Positions 1 through 10,129 of a DNA stretch of 64,000 bases are shown in pieces. A program made the position numbers and the translations under genes. The stretch's first letter is position 1. Each line of letters begins with the position of its first letter. The notes below the pieces were generated by a model. The model had not been told where the DNA came from and ran no database searches. It saw nothing but the letters and a program-made list of their open reading frames with translations. Source of the stretch: Actinopolyspora xinjiangensis (GTDB lineage: Bacteria; Actinomycetota; Actinomycetes; Mycobacteriales; Pseudonocardiaceae); assembly GCF_900104475.1 (NCBI RefSeq), contig NZ_FNJR01000013.1, positions 1 through 64,000 of the forward strand. The letters are read 5' to 3'.

Positions 1-479
1 CGACGGGTCGGTTCGTCACGGGTGGTCCGATGGGTGACTGTGGTCTGACGGGCCGCAAGATCATTGTGGATACCTATGGTGGTATGGCGCGGCACGGTGG
101 TGGCGCGTTCTCGGGTAAGGACCCGTCGAAGGTGGACCGGTCGGCGGCGTACGCGACTCGGTGGGTGGCCAAGAACGCGGTGGCCGCGGGGTTGGCGAGC
201 CGGATCGAGGTGCAGACGGCGTACGCGATCGGTAAGGCGGCTCCGGTGGGGCTGTTCGTGGAGACGTTCGGCACGGAGAACGTGGATCCGGTCAAGATTC
301 AGGCCGCGATCAACGAGGTGTTCGATCTGCGTCCGGCGGCGATCATTCGGGATCTGGACCTGTTGCGGCCGATCTACGCGCCGACGGCGGCCTACGGGCA
401 CTTCGGGCGTACGGATGTGGACCTGCCCTGGGAACGCACCGACCGCGTCGAGGCCCTGAAGAGCGCCGCGGGCCTCTGA
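1..479 (+). CDS. metK: S-adenosylmethionine synthetase, C-terminal part (5' end outside window)
   Basis: Makes S-adenosylmethionine from methionine and ATP in the cytoplasm. The reading frame is open from base 3, so the gene begins upstream; about 158 C-terminal residues are present. The signature [13 protein letters not shown] is followed by KIIVDTYGG and the glycine-rich loop [19 protein letters not shown], both typical of MetK. The frame ends in the usual C-terminal domain, including the YGHFGR segment. It heads a methyl-cycle cluster in which adoK, metH and ahcY follow on the same strand, and the adoK start lies 148 bases downstream. Identification is secure; only the missing N-terminus limits it. 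Confidence 0.96.
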   Translation, partial: TGRFVTGGPMGDCGLTGRKIIVDTYGGMARHGGGAFSGKDPSKVDRSAAYATRWVAKNAVAAGLASRIEVQTAYAIGKAAPVGLFVETFGTENVDPVKIQAAINEVFDLRPAAIIRDLDLLRPIYAPTAAYGHFGRTDVDLPWERTDRVEALKSAAGL

Positions 480-627
480 CAGCCGAATACGCGACGTGTC
501 GCCGACGCCGCGGGGCGCGGGATGTTTCCGCGCCCCGCGGCGTGGCGAGCAAAGCCAGGTTCGCTCATCCACGACCGCGGGCCGGTGTCCGGACACCGAC
601 GCCGGCCCTGGTGAAGGAGTTTTCCCA

Positions 628-1602
628 GTGCAAATTGCGGTGACCGGTTCAATCGCCACCGACCATCTGATGTCCTTCCCGGGCAAGATCGCCGACCAGC
701 TCATCGCCGATCGGCTCGACCAGGTCTCGCTCTCCTTTCTCGTCAACCAGCTCGAGGTGCGCCGGGGCGGCGTCGCGGGCAACATCACCTTCGGCCTCGG
801 CCAGCTCGGCGTGAAACCGCTGCTGGTGGGTGCGGTCGGTGAGGACTTCGCCGATTACCGCGCGTGGCTGGACCGGCACGGTGTGGACACCAGTGCGGTC
901 CACACCTCCAAGACGGCGCACACCGCGCGCTTCACCTGCACCACCGACGAGAGCCAGAACCAGATCGCCTCGTTCTACCCGGGTGCCATGTCCGAGGCCA
1001 GCGAGATCGAGCTCAAGCCCATCTCCGACCGGGTGGGCGGCCTGGACCTCGTTGTCGTCTCGGCCAACGATCCGGAGGCGATGCTGCGCCACAGCCAGGA
1101 GTGCCGCGACCGTGGTTTCGACTTCATCGCGGACCCGGGCCAGCAGCTCGCCCTGATGGACGGGCCGCAGATCCGTAAGCTGGTGGAGGGTGCCAAGTAC
1201 CTGTTCACCAACGAGTACGAGCACAGCCTGCTGCTGCAGAGCACCGGCATGTCGCACGCCGAGGTGCTCGACCAGGTCGGCATGTGGGTCACCTCGCTCG
1301 GTGAGAACGGTGTGCGCATCGAGTCCAAGTCGGCGGAGACGATCGAGATCGCCCCGGTCAAGCCCAAGCAGGTCGGCGACCCCACGGGCGTGGGCGACGC
1401 GCTGCGCGCGGGCTTCCTCGCCGGGTTGGCCAACGGGCTGAGCCTGGAGCGTTCCATCCAGCTCGGGTGCACCCTGGCGACCACATCCCTTGAAACCGAC
1501 GGACCGCAGGAATACGAGGTCGAGAAGGGCTCGTTCGTTTCGAGGTTCGCCGAGGCCTACGGCAAGCAGGCCGCGGGCGAAATCGAATCTGTGCTTCGCT
1601 GA
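628..1602 (+). CDS. adoK: Adenosine kinase (PfkB/ribokinase family)
   Basis: Phosphorylates adenosine to AMP and so removes one product of S-adenosylhomocysteine hydrolysis. The GTG at 628 is chosen because AAGGAG sits 8 bases before it and the protein then begins MQIAVTGSIATDHLM, matching mycobacterial adenosine kinase (the Rv2202c type). An upstream in-frame ATG at 496 has no such support. The protein is 324 residues. Family features are GGVAGN near residue 47, HTARFTCTTD in the middle, and the anion-hole and catalytic motif DPTGVGD with the likely catalytic base D257. Its place between metK and metH supports a role in SAM salvage. Confidence 0.93.
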   Translation: MQIAVTGSIATDHLMSFPGKIADQLIADRLDQVSLSFLVNQLEVRRGGVAGNITFGLGQLGVKPLLVGAVGEDFADYRAWLDRHGVDTSAVHTSKTAHTARFTCTTDESQNQIASFYPGAMSEASEIELKPISDRVGGLDLVVVSANDPEAMLRHSQECRDRGFDFIADPGQQLALMDGPQIRKLVEGAKYLFTNEYEHSLLLQSTGMSHAEVLDQVGMWVTSLGENGVRIESKSAETIEIAPVKPKQVGDPTGVGDALRAGFLAGLANGLSLERSIQLGCTLATTSLETDGPQEYEVEKGSFVSRFAEAYGKQAAGEIESVLR

Positions 1603-1622
1603 AGCGTTCGGAAGGCAGCGTG

Positions 1623-4600
1623 ATGACGAAACAGGAAGAATCGGGCCGTCGGGACAACGACCCGAGCGGGTTTCTCACGGCCATCGCCGAACGTGTGCTC
1701 GTCGGGGACGGCGGCATGGGTACGGCGCTGCAGGAGCACGACCTGACCCTGGAGGACTTCAACAACCTCGAAGGTTGCAACGAGATCCTCAACGAGACGC
1801 GCCCCGACGTCGTGCGCTCGGTCTACCGGGGCTTCCTGAAGAACGGTTCGGACGCCATCGAGTCGAACACGTTCGGCTGCAACCTGCCGAACCTCGGTGA
1901 GTACGGGATCGAGGACAGGATCCGGGACCTCGCCGAGAAGGGTGTGGCGCTGGCCAGGGAGTGCTGCGACGAGTACTCCACACCGGACAAGCCGCGCTTC
2001 GTGCTGGGGTCGATGGGTCCGGGGACCAAGCTGCCCACCCTGGGGCACGCGCCGTACGCCGATCTGCGCGACGCGTACTACCAGCAGGTACTGGGCATGC
2101 TCGACGGCGGCGTCGACGTGATCCTCGTGGAGACCTCGCAGGACCTGCTGCAGACCAAGGCGTCCATCATCGCGGCCAAGCGCGCGATGGCCACGCAGCG
2201 GAAGTGGGTGCCGATCATCGCCCACGTCACCGTGGAGCAGACCGGCACCATGCTGGTCGGTTCCGAGATCGGTGCGGCGCTGACCGCGCTGGAGCCGCTC
2301 GGCATCGACATGATCGGCATGAACTGCGCGACCGGGCCCGCCGAGATGAGCGAGCACCTGCGGGTGCTGGCCGACCACGCGCGGGTGCCGATCTCGGTCA
2401 TGCCCAACGCCGGTCTGCCGGAGCTGGGTCCCAACGGCGCGGTGTATCCGCTGCAGCCGGCCGAGCTCGCCGAGGCGCTGGTCGACTTCGCCAACAACTA
2501 CGGTGCGCGACTGGTCGGCGGTTGCTGCGGTGTGACCGGTGAGCACGTTCGCCAGGTCTCCGAGGCGGTCTCAGGCCTCAATCCCCCCGAGCGGACCCCC
2601 GAGATCGTTCCGTCGATCTCGTCGGTGTACCAGTCCATCCCGTTCGAGCAGGAAGCCTCGATCCTCAACGTGGGTGAGCGCACCAACGCCAACGGGTCCA
2701 AGGCGTTCCGCGAGGCGATGCTGGAGGGGCGCTACGAGGACTGCGTCGAGATAGCCAAGGGGCAGACCCGCGAGGGCGCGCACATGCTCGACCTGTGCGT
2801 GGACTACGTGGGTCGCGACGGCACCCACGACATGCGTGAGCTCGCCTCCAGGCTGGCCACGGCCTCGACGCTGCCGGTCATGGTGGACTCCACCGAGGCC
2901 GACGTCATCGAGGTCGGCCTGGAGCACCTCGGCGGTCGGTGCGCGATCAACTCGATCAACTACGAGGACGGCACCGAGGAGGGCGGTCGGTACGACCGCG
3001 TCATGAAGATGGCCGTCGAGCACGGTGCCACCGTGGTGTGCACCTGCATCGACGAGGAGGGCCAGGCTCGGACCGCGGAGTGGAAGCTGCGGGTGGCCGA
3101 GCGGATCATCGAGGACCTCACTCAGAACTGGGGCCTGGACAAGTCCGCGATCATCATCGACCCCCTGGTCTTCCCGATCACCACCGGTCAGGAGGAGGTC
3201 CGCCAGGACGCGATCGAGACGATCAACGCGATCCGGGAGCTCAAGACGCGGCACCCGGAGGTGCAGACCACGCTGGGTCTGTCGAACGTCTCCTTCGGGC
3301 TCAACGCCGCGGCGCGCCAGGTGCTCAACTCGGTGTTCCTCAACGAGTGCCGGGAAGCGGGGCTGGACAGCGCCATCCTGCACGCGTCCAAGATCCTGCC
3401 GATGAACAAGATCGACGAGGAGGCGCGTCAGGTCGCGCTGGACCTCGTCTACGACCGGCGGACCGAGGCCACCGAGACGGAGGAGGCCTACGACCCGCTG
3501 CAGAAGCTGATGGCCCTCTTCGAGGGCAAGTCGGCCGAGACCAGCGGCTCGTCCAAGGCCGAGGAGCTGGCGGCCCTGCCGCTGTTCGAGCGGTTGGAGC
3601 AGCGCATCGTCGACGGCGAGAAGAACGGCCTGGAGGCCGATCTCGACGAGGCGATGAAGGAGAAGAAGCCGCTGGAGATCGTCAACGACACCCTGCTCTC
3701 GGGGATGAAGACGGTCGGTGACCTCTTCGGCGCGGGTCAGATGCAGCTGCCCTTCGTGCTGCAGGCCGCAGAGATCATGAAGACCGCGGTGGCCTATCTC
3801 GAACCGCACATGGAGAAGGAGGACTCCGGCGGCAAAGGCAGACTGCTGCTGGCCACGGTCAAGGGCGATGTGCACGACATCGGCAAGAACCTGGTCGACA
3901 TCATCGTGTCCAACAACGGCTACGAGGTGGTCAACATCGGCATCAAGCAGCCGATCAACACCATCCTCGAGGAAGCCGAGAAGCACAACGTCGACGCGAT
4001 CGGTATGTCCGGGCTGCTGGTGAAGTCCACGGTCATCATGAAGGACAACCTGGCGGAGATGAACTCCAGGGGAATCGCGGAGAAGTACCCCGTCCTGCTG
4101 GGCGGTGCGGCTCTGACGAGGTCCTTCGTCGAGAACGATCTCGACGAGATGTACCAGGGCGACGTGCGCTACGCCAAGGACGCCTTCGAGGGCCTCAAGC
4201 TGATGGACCGCATCATGCAGTCCAAGCGCGGCGAGTCTCCAGAGGAGGACGAGGCCGAGAAGGCCAAGAAGGCCGAGCGCAAGGCCAGGCGCGAGCGCTC
4301 CAACCGGATCGCGGAGAAGCGCAAGGCCGAGCAGGGGCCGGAACCGGACGAGCGCGACGACAGCGTCCGCTCCGACGTCGACCCGGACGTGCCGGTGCCG
4401 ACGCCGCCGTTCTGGGGTCCCAAGGTCGTCAAGGGCCTGTCCAGCAACGAGTACCTCGCGCTGCTCGACGAACGTGCCACGTTCTTCGGACAGTGGGGGC
4501 TGCGCGGAGCCAAGAAGGGCCAGGGGCCCAGCTACGAGGAGCTCGTCGAGAGCGACGGGCGTCCCCGGCTGCGCGCCTGGATGGACGAGCTGGCGACCAA

Positions 4601-5228
4601 GGGCATCCTGCAGCACGCGGCGCTGGTGTACGGCTACTTCCCGTGTGTGTCCGAGGGCAACGACCTGATCGTGCTCGACAAGGACTCCCCGGACGCCCCG
4701 GAACGGTTCCGGTTCAACTTCCCGAGGCAGAAGCGGGACCGCAGGCTGTGCCTGGCGGACTTCTACCGCTCCAAGGAGAAGGCCGAGGCCACCGGGCAGG
4801 TGGACGTGCTGCCGTTGCAGCTGGTCACGATGGGCCAGCCCATCGCCGACTACGCCAACGAGCTGTTCGCCGCCGACGCCTACCGGGACTACCTGGAGAT
4901 CCACGGGCTCGGTGTACAGCTCACCGAGGCGATGGCCGAGTACTGGCACCGCCGCATCCGCAGCGAGCTGCAGTGGTCCTCCGGTGAGACGGTCGCCTCC
5001 GAGGACCCGGAGAACGTCGAGGAGTTCTTCAAACTCGGCTACCGAGGGGCTCGGTTCTCGCTCGGCTACGGCGCTTGCCCCGACTTGGAGGACCGCGCCA
5101 AGATCGTCGAGCTGCTGGGCGCGGAGAACATCGGCGTGGAACTCTCGGAGGAGTACCAGCTCCACCCCGAGCAGTCCACCGATGCCATCGTCGCGGTCCA
5201 CCCCGAGGCCAAGTACTTCAACACCTGA
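1623..5228 (+). CDS. metH: Cobalamin-dependent methionine synthase
   Basis: Transfers a methyl group from 5-methyltetrahydrofolate to homocysteine via methylcobalamin. The protein is 1201 residues with the full four-module order. The homocysteine domain has the zinc ligands C235 (GMNCATGP) and C301/C302 (GGCCGVTG). The pterin domain starts near residue 340 (ILNVGERTNANGSK). The cobalamin domain has DVHDIGKN with the base ligand H751, and the reactivation (SAM-binding) domain is C-terminal. A long charged linker (about residues 860-925, rich in E, K and R) separates the last two modules, which is unusual. The ATG at 1623 is preferred over the GTG at 1620 because GGAAGG lies 7 bases before it. 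It starts 20 bases after adoK. Confidence 0.97.
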   Translation: MTKQEESGRRDNDPSGFLTAIAERVLVGDGGMGTALQEHDLTLEDFNNLEGCNEILNETRPDVVRSVYRGFLKNGSDAIESNTFGCNLPNLGEYGIEDRIRDLAEKGVALARECCDEYSTPDKPRFVLGSMGPGTKLPTLGHAPYADLRDAYYQQVLGMLDGGVDVILVETSQDLLQTKASIIAAKRAMATQRKWVPIIAHVTVEQTGTMLVGSEIGAALTALEPLGIDMIGMNCATGPAEMSEHLRVLADHARVPISVMPNAGLPELGPNGAVYPLQPAELAEALVDFANNYGARLVGGCCGVTGEHVRQVSEAVSGLNPPERTPEIVPSISSVYQSIPFEQEASILNVGERTNANGSKAFREAMLEGRYEDCVEIAKGQTREGAHMLDLCVDYVGRDGTHDMRELASRLATASTLPVMVDSTEADVIEVGLEHLGGRCAINSINYEDGTEEGGRYDRVMKMAVEHGATVVCTCIDEEGQARTAEWKLRVAERIIEDLTQNWGLDKSAIIIDPLVFPITTGQEEVRQDAIETINAIRELKTRHPEVQTTLGLSNVSFGLNAAARQVLNSVFLNECREAGLDSAILHASKILPMNKIDEEARQVALDLVYDRRTEATETEEAYDPLQKLMALFEGKSAETSGSSKAEELAALPLFERLEQRIVDGEKNGLEADLDEAMKEKKPLEIVNDTLLSGMKTVGDLFGAGQMQLPFVLQAAEIMKTAVAYLEPHMEKEDSGGKGRLLLATVKGDVHDIGKNLVDIIVSNNGYEVVNIGIKQPINTILEEAEKHNVDAIGMSGLLVKSTVIMKDNLAEMNSRGIAEKYPVLLGGAALTRSFVENDLDEMYQGDVRYAKDAFEGLKLMDRIMQSKRGESPEEDEAEKAKKAERKARRERSNRIAEKRKAEQGPEPDERDDSVRSDVDPDVPVPTPPFWGPKVVKGLSSNEYLALLDERATFFGQWGLRGAKKGQGPSYEELVESDGRPRLRAWMDELATKGILQHAALVYGYFPCVSEGNDLIVLDKDSPDAPERFRFNFPRQKRDRRLCLADFYRSKEKAEATGQVDVLPLQLVTMGQPIADYANELFAADAYRDYLEIHGLGVQLTEAMAEYWHRRIRSELQWSSGETVASEDPENVEEFFKLGYRGARFSLGYGACPDLEDRAKIVELLGAENIGVELSEEYQLHPEQSTDAIVAVHPEAKYFNT

Positions 5229-5290
5229 CAGGCGGCAGGCGCGACACTAGGCCGAAAGCTGCCCGATAGAGAAAACGAGGAAGGGAAAAC

Positions 5291-6754
<1,464 letters not shown>

Positions 6755-6831
6755 TCCGGTTCGGTCGGTATCAGAGTGCCGTGTAGGGGTGATCACCGCC
6801 GAACGTGGTGGTCTCCCCTGCATACCGAGGG

Positions 6832-6887
6832 AACCCCGCGCCCTCGCCCCACCCGGTGCACCCCGGGCGGGGCAGCGGCGCGGGGTT
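6832..6887 (+). terminator. Rho-independent terminator after ahcY
   Basis: An 11-bp perfect stem (6832-6842 with 6877-6887, AACCCCGCGCC) encloses a second GCCCC/GGGGC stem and is followed by five T residues. It lies 78 bases after ahcY and 40 bases before metF. It may end the methyl-cycle transcript or act as an attenuator before metF. A weaker imperfect hairpin lies just upstream at about 6784-6818. Confidence 0.8.
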
Positions 6888-6927
6888 TTTACCGAGCCGG
6901 TGATGACACAGTCAAGGAGGTCAGAAC

Positions 6928-7821
6928 GTGACCCGGGTCGTGGACCGGCTACAGCCGGGCAGGACCGTGTTCTCGGTGGAATTCTTCCCGCCGCGCAACG
7001 ACGACGAAGAGCAGATCCTCTGGAAAGCCGTGCGCGAGCTGGAACCGCTGGACCCCGCATACGTGTCCGTTACTTATGGTGCGGGCGGCTCCAGCAGGGA
7101 CCGCACGATTCGCACGGTTGGGCGCATAGCCCAGGAAACCACCATGCTGCCGATGGCACACCTGACCGGTGTGGACCACTCCAAGGACGAGCTCCGGCAC
7201 GTCGTCGGATCGCTGGCGAACGAGGGGATCCGGAACATCCTGGCGATCCGGGGTGACCCGCCGGGCGATCCGATGGGGGAGTGGATCCCGCACCCGGACG
7301 GGATTCTCTACGCGGACGAACTGGTTCGGCTGGTTCGTTCCTGCGGCGACTTCTCCGTGGGAGTCGCGGCGTTCCCGCACATGCACCCGCGTTCGACGGA
7401 CATCGAGACCGAGACCGATCACCTGGTCAACAAGATCAGGGCCGGGTCGGACTTCGCCGTGGCGCAGCTGTTCCTGCAGCCAGAGTACTTCCTGCGGCTG
7501 CGCGACCGGCTGGCTGCCCGCGACTGCCACGTCCCGATCCTGCCGGGGGTGATGCCGATCACCACCCCGAAGGTGTTGAGCAAGTTCCAGCACCTGGCCG
7601 GTGTGCCCGTGCCCGCCGAGGTCTCCAACGTGCTGGACCCGCTGGCCGACGATCCCGAGGCGTTCCGCGCGGCGGGGATCGAGCTGAGCACCAGGCTGTG
7701 CGAACGGTTGATCTCCGAAGGAGTTCCCGGCCTGCACTTCTACAGCCTCAATCGGGCCAAGGCCACCCGCGAGGTGGTGGACAACCTCGGTCTGGCCGAG
7801 GTCGTTCCGCAGCCGGCCTGA
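6928..7821 (+). CDS. metF: Methylenetetrahydrofolate reductase
   Basis: Reduces 5,10-methylenetetrahydrofolate to 5-methyltetrahydrofolate, the methyl donor for the neighbouring MetH. The protein is 297 residues, normal for bacterial MetF. Diagnostic segments are FSVEFFPPRND at the N-terminus (folate/flavin-site Glu), YVSVTYGAGGSSRDRT, the ILAIRGDPPG segment, and HFYSLNRAKAT near the C-terminus. The GTG at 6928 has AAGGAGG 7 bases upstream. A terminator separates it from ahcY, so it may also have its own promoter or be expressed by read-through. Confidence 0.95.
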   Translation: MTRVVDRLQPGRTVFSVEFFPPRNDDEEQILWKAVRELEPLDPAYVSVTYGAGGSSRDRTIRTVGRIAQETTMLPMAHLTGVDHSKDELRHVVGSLANEGIRNILAIRGDPPGDPMGEWIPHPDGILYADELVRLVRSCGDFSVGVAAFPHMHPRSTDIETETDHLVNKIRAGSDFAVAQLFLQPEYFLRLRDRLAARDCHVPILPGVMPITTPKVLSKFQHLAGVPVPAEVSNVLDPLADDPEAFRAAGIELSTRLCERLISEGVPGLHFYSLNRAKATREVVDNLGLAEVVPQPA

Positions 7822-7845
7822 CCCGTCGCGGCCGCGAGTCCTCCG

Positions 7846-7875
7846 GTGCCGCCGTCCCCTCCGGGGCGGCGGCAC
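7846..7875 (+). terminator. Rho-independent terminator after metF
   Basis: A 9-bp perfect arm pair GTGCCGCCG/CGGCGGCAC encloses CCCC-TCC-GGGG and is followed by TTTCGTTCG. It begins 25 bases after the metF stop. Confidence 0.75.
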
Positions 7876-8142
7876 TTTCGTTCGCGCCCCGCCCGTACCT
7901 CGCCGGTTCACAGGCGGAGTTCGCCACCTTCAGCTCCAGTGCCAGCGCCTGGGCCGTGTTCGCGGTCAGTGGTGCGGGCTCCCCTCTACGGGGGAGTGAC
8001 ATCGGACACTCGGAGTGTTCGTCCGTGTGCCTCAAGTGATCGCCGTTTCGTGGTCAGCTCCCGTCGGCCCCGTGATCACGTGCCGGTTACCCGCCCGCTG
8101 TTCCATCGGGGCGTTCCCGGAAACCGACACGGGAGTATTCCG
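7876..8142. other. Leader region before phoX-like gene, no gene seen
   Basis: No credible coding frame. A hairpin-like inverted repeat (CGGACACTC/GAGTGTTCG) lies around 8003-8022 and could be an operator, but nothing identifies a regulator. The SD-like GGGAG directly precedes the next start. Confidence 0.4.
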
Positions 8143-9492
8143 ATGACCAGTGAGTCCAACCCGTCCGCGTCCCACCTCAACCGACGCCGTTTCCTCGCCG
8201 CCACCGGCCTGGTAGGCGCCACCGGGGCCCTGCAGGCGTTGATGAGCAACACCGCCGCGGCCGCGGGACCCGGCCGTGGCGACCGGAGCGTCCGCGCCGC
8301 GGCCAACGGTGGCTACGGCGCCCTGCGACCCGCCCCGCCGGACGGGGAGCTCCTGCTGCCCGCCGGGTTCTCCTACGTGGCGTTCGGCGAGACCGGCAGC
8401 ACGATGCGGGACGGCCTGCCCACCCCCTCGCGGCACGACGGCATGGCGGCCTTCGCGGGTGAGGACGACACCGTACGGCTGATCCGCAACCACGAGCAGA
8501 GCGACGGCTTCGCGTTCGCCCAGCCGAGTTACGACTCCTTCGGGGCGGGCGGTACGACCACGCTCGTTTTCGACCCGGCCCGGATGCGACTCGTCGAGTC
8601 CTTCGCCTCGCTGGCCGGGACGGTGCGCAACTGCGCGGGCGGTCCCACTCCGAACGGTTCCTGGCTGTCCTGTGAGGAGACCTTCACCGGACTCGGCGAG
8701 AGCAGCCCGCACGGTTACGTGTTCGAGGTCCCGGTGGAGGCCGAGGGGCCGGTCGACCCGGTTCCGTACCCGGCCATGGGACGCTTCACCCACGAAGCGG
8801 TCGCCGTGGACCCGGCCACCGGGATCGTCTACGAGACGGAGGACCGGGGCAGCGCGGGTTTCTACCGCTTCGTTCCAGCGGACCCGACCGACCTGGGCGC
8901 GGGTGGCAGGCTCCAGATGCTGGCGATAGCCGGTCAGCCCCGTTACGACACCCGCAACGGACAGCGGCCGGGGCGGGCGCTGCCCGTGGAGTGGGTCGAC
9001 ATCGCCGATCCCGATCCCGACAGCGACGACTCGCTGGCGGTGTTCTACCAGGGCAGGGAGCAGGGCGGCGCGGTCTTCGCCAGGTTGGAAGGCGCCTGGT
9101 TCGGGGACGGCTCGGTGTTCATCAACTCCACCAGCGGGGGAGACGCCGGTCTCGGGCAGGTCTGGCAGTACCGCCCCGGCGGTTCCTCCGGCGGGGAACT
9201 CGTGCTGGTCTACGAGTCCACCGATCCGGAACTGCTGGAGAGCCCGGACAATCTCTGCGTCTCCCCGAACAGCGGCGGTCTGGTGCTGTGTGAGGACGGC
9301 AGCGGGGCCGACATGCTGCGCGGAGTCACCCCCGGCGGTGAGATCTTCGACTTCGCGGCGTTGAACAGCTCCAACACCAGCGAGCTGGCCGGGGCCACCT
9401 TCAGCCCCGACGGCAGCGTGCTGTTCTTCAACGTTCAGACACCCGGGGTGACCTACGCCGTCACCGGTCCCTGGAGCGACGGGGCGCTCTGA
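8143..9492 (+). CDS. PhoX-family (DUF839) Tat-exported phosphatase-like protein
   Basis: A 449-residue protein starting at ATG 8143 (GGGAG 7 bases before). The N-terminus carries a twin-arginine signal (NRRRFLAATGLVG, arginines 14-16) followed by a hydrophobic stretch and an AAAA cleavage region, so export folded via Tat is expected. The mature part has PhoX/DUF839 signatures: IRNHEQ, VRNCAGGPTPNGSWLSCEE, RFTHEAVAVDP..GIVYETED and NLCVSPNSGGLVLCEDG. PhoX enzymes are calcium- and iron-dependent alkaline phosphatases, but the substrate here is not established. It is a single gene between two terminators. Confidence 0.82.
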   Translation: MTSESNPSASHLNRRRFLAATGLVGATGALQALMSNTAAAAGPGRGDRSVRAAANGGYGALRPAPPDGELLLPAGFSYVAFGETGSTMRDGLPTPSRHDGMAAFAGEDDTVRLIRNHEQSDGFAFAQPSYDSFGAGGTTTLVFDPARMRLVESFASLAGTVRNCAGGPTPNGSWLSCEETFTGLGESSPHGYVFEVPVEAEGPVDPVPYPAMGRFTHEAVAVDPATGIVYETEDRGSAGFYRFVPADPTDLGAGGRLQMLAIAGQPRYDTRNGQRPGRALPVEWVDIADPDPDSDDSLAVFYQGREQGGAVFARLEGAWFGDGSVFINSTSGGDAGLGQVWQYRPGGSSGGELVLVYESTDPELLESPDNLCVSPNSGGLVLCEDGSGADMLRGVTPGGEIFDFAALNSSNTSELAGATFSPDGSVLFFNVQTPGVTYAVTGPWSDGAL

Positions 9493-9517
9493 TCGACCCG
9501 CCCCACCGGTTTCTCGT

Positions 9518-9544
9518 CCCCCGGTCCCAGCCGGGGACCGGGGG
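9518..9544. terminator. Bidirectional terminator between convergent genes
   Basis: A 10-bp perfect stem (CCCCCGGTCC / GGACCGGGGG) with a 7-base loop lies between the rightward PhoX-like gene and the leftward SnoaL-like gene. There is no clear T-run on either side. Confidence 0.6.
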
Positions 9545-9579
9545 CGCCTCGGGGAGCGGAGCGGCTCGGATCGTGTGGG

Positions 9580-10008
9580 TCAGCCGTCCACGCCCAGCTG
9601 CTTCATCAGCCACGGACCGTCCGAGCAGACCCAGTAGGCCACGAACCTCCCGTCGCGGAATCGCAGGATGTCGTTGCCCGCGAACTCCACCTCGGTGCCC
9701 GGCGCGGCCGTGGCACCGGCCACGTCCCCCGCGTAGGTGCCGTTGCCGATCCACCGCGCGCTGAGCAGGTCGCCCTCCACGATCGGTCCGACGGCTAGCG
9801 TGAACCGCAGTTCGTCGAACGGCTTCCTCCCCAGCTCGACCAGTTTCACCAGGCCCGCCGGGCCGACCAGCTCCCGCTCGGTTCCGGGACGGATCTCGCC
9901 GTGGTGGATGGCGAAGTCCTCGCTGACCAGCTCCGCCGCCACGTCGTGGTTCCCCGCCCACAGCTCGCTCAGCCAACGCCGGTACAGCTTCTTCGCCGTC
10001 TCGCCCAT
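9580..10008 (-). CDS. SnoaL-like polyketide-cyclase-family protein
   Basis: A 142-residue protein starting at the ATG at 10008 (MGETAKKLYRRW), with GAAGGG upstream. A longer frame to 10125 adds an arginine-rich stretch unlike the family. The pattern matches the SnoaL / ester-cyclase NTF2-fold group: LWAGNHDVAAELVSEDFAIHHG, ARWIGNGTYAG, and FAGNDILRFRDGRFVAYWVCSDGPWLMKQLG. Members act on diverse small molecules, so no substrate can be given. It lies 121 bases downstream of the E1 fusion gene on the same strand and may be cotranscribed with it. Confidence 0.72.
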   Translation of the reverse strand: MGETAKKLYRRWLSELWAGNHDVAAELVSEDFAIHHGEIRPGTERELVGPAGLVKLVELGRKPFDELRFTLAVGPIVEGDLLSARWIGNGTYAGDVAGATAAPGTEVEFAGNDILRFRDGRFVAYWVCSDGPWLMKQLGVDG

Positions 10009-10129
10009 CCCGTGCCCTTCGACCAGCTCGTTGTCCGCCCCTCGTGGTGTTCCGACACGTATCCTCCCTCCGAATCGGGGATGACACCACCGGGTTTCCC
10101 GTCGGGCCGGATCGCTAACCGGCACGACC

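Noticed and set aside
2571-5201. Long leftward frame opposite metH
   Set aside because: The frame mirrors the codon pattern of metH on the other strand, has a Leu/Val/Asp/Gly-biased composition and no recognisable domain. It is an antisense effect of high GC3.
5229-5290. SAH riboswitch before ahcY
   Set aside because: The metH-ahcY gap is just 62 bases and shows no matching conserved core, so there is no room for the full aptamer.
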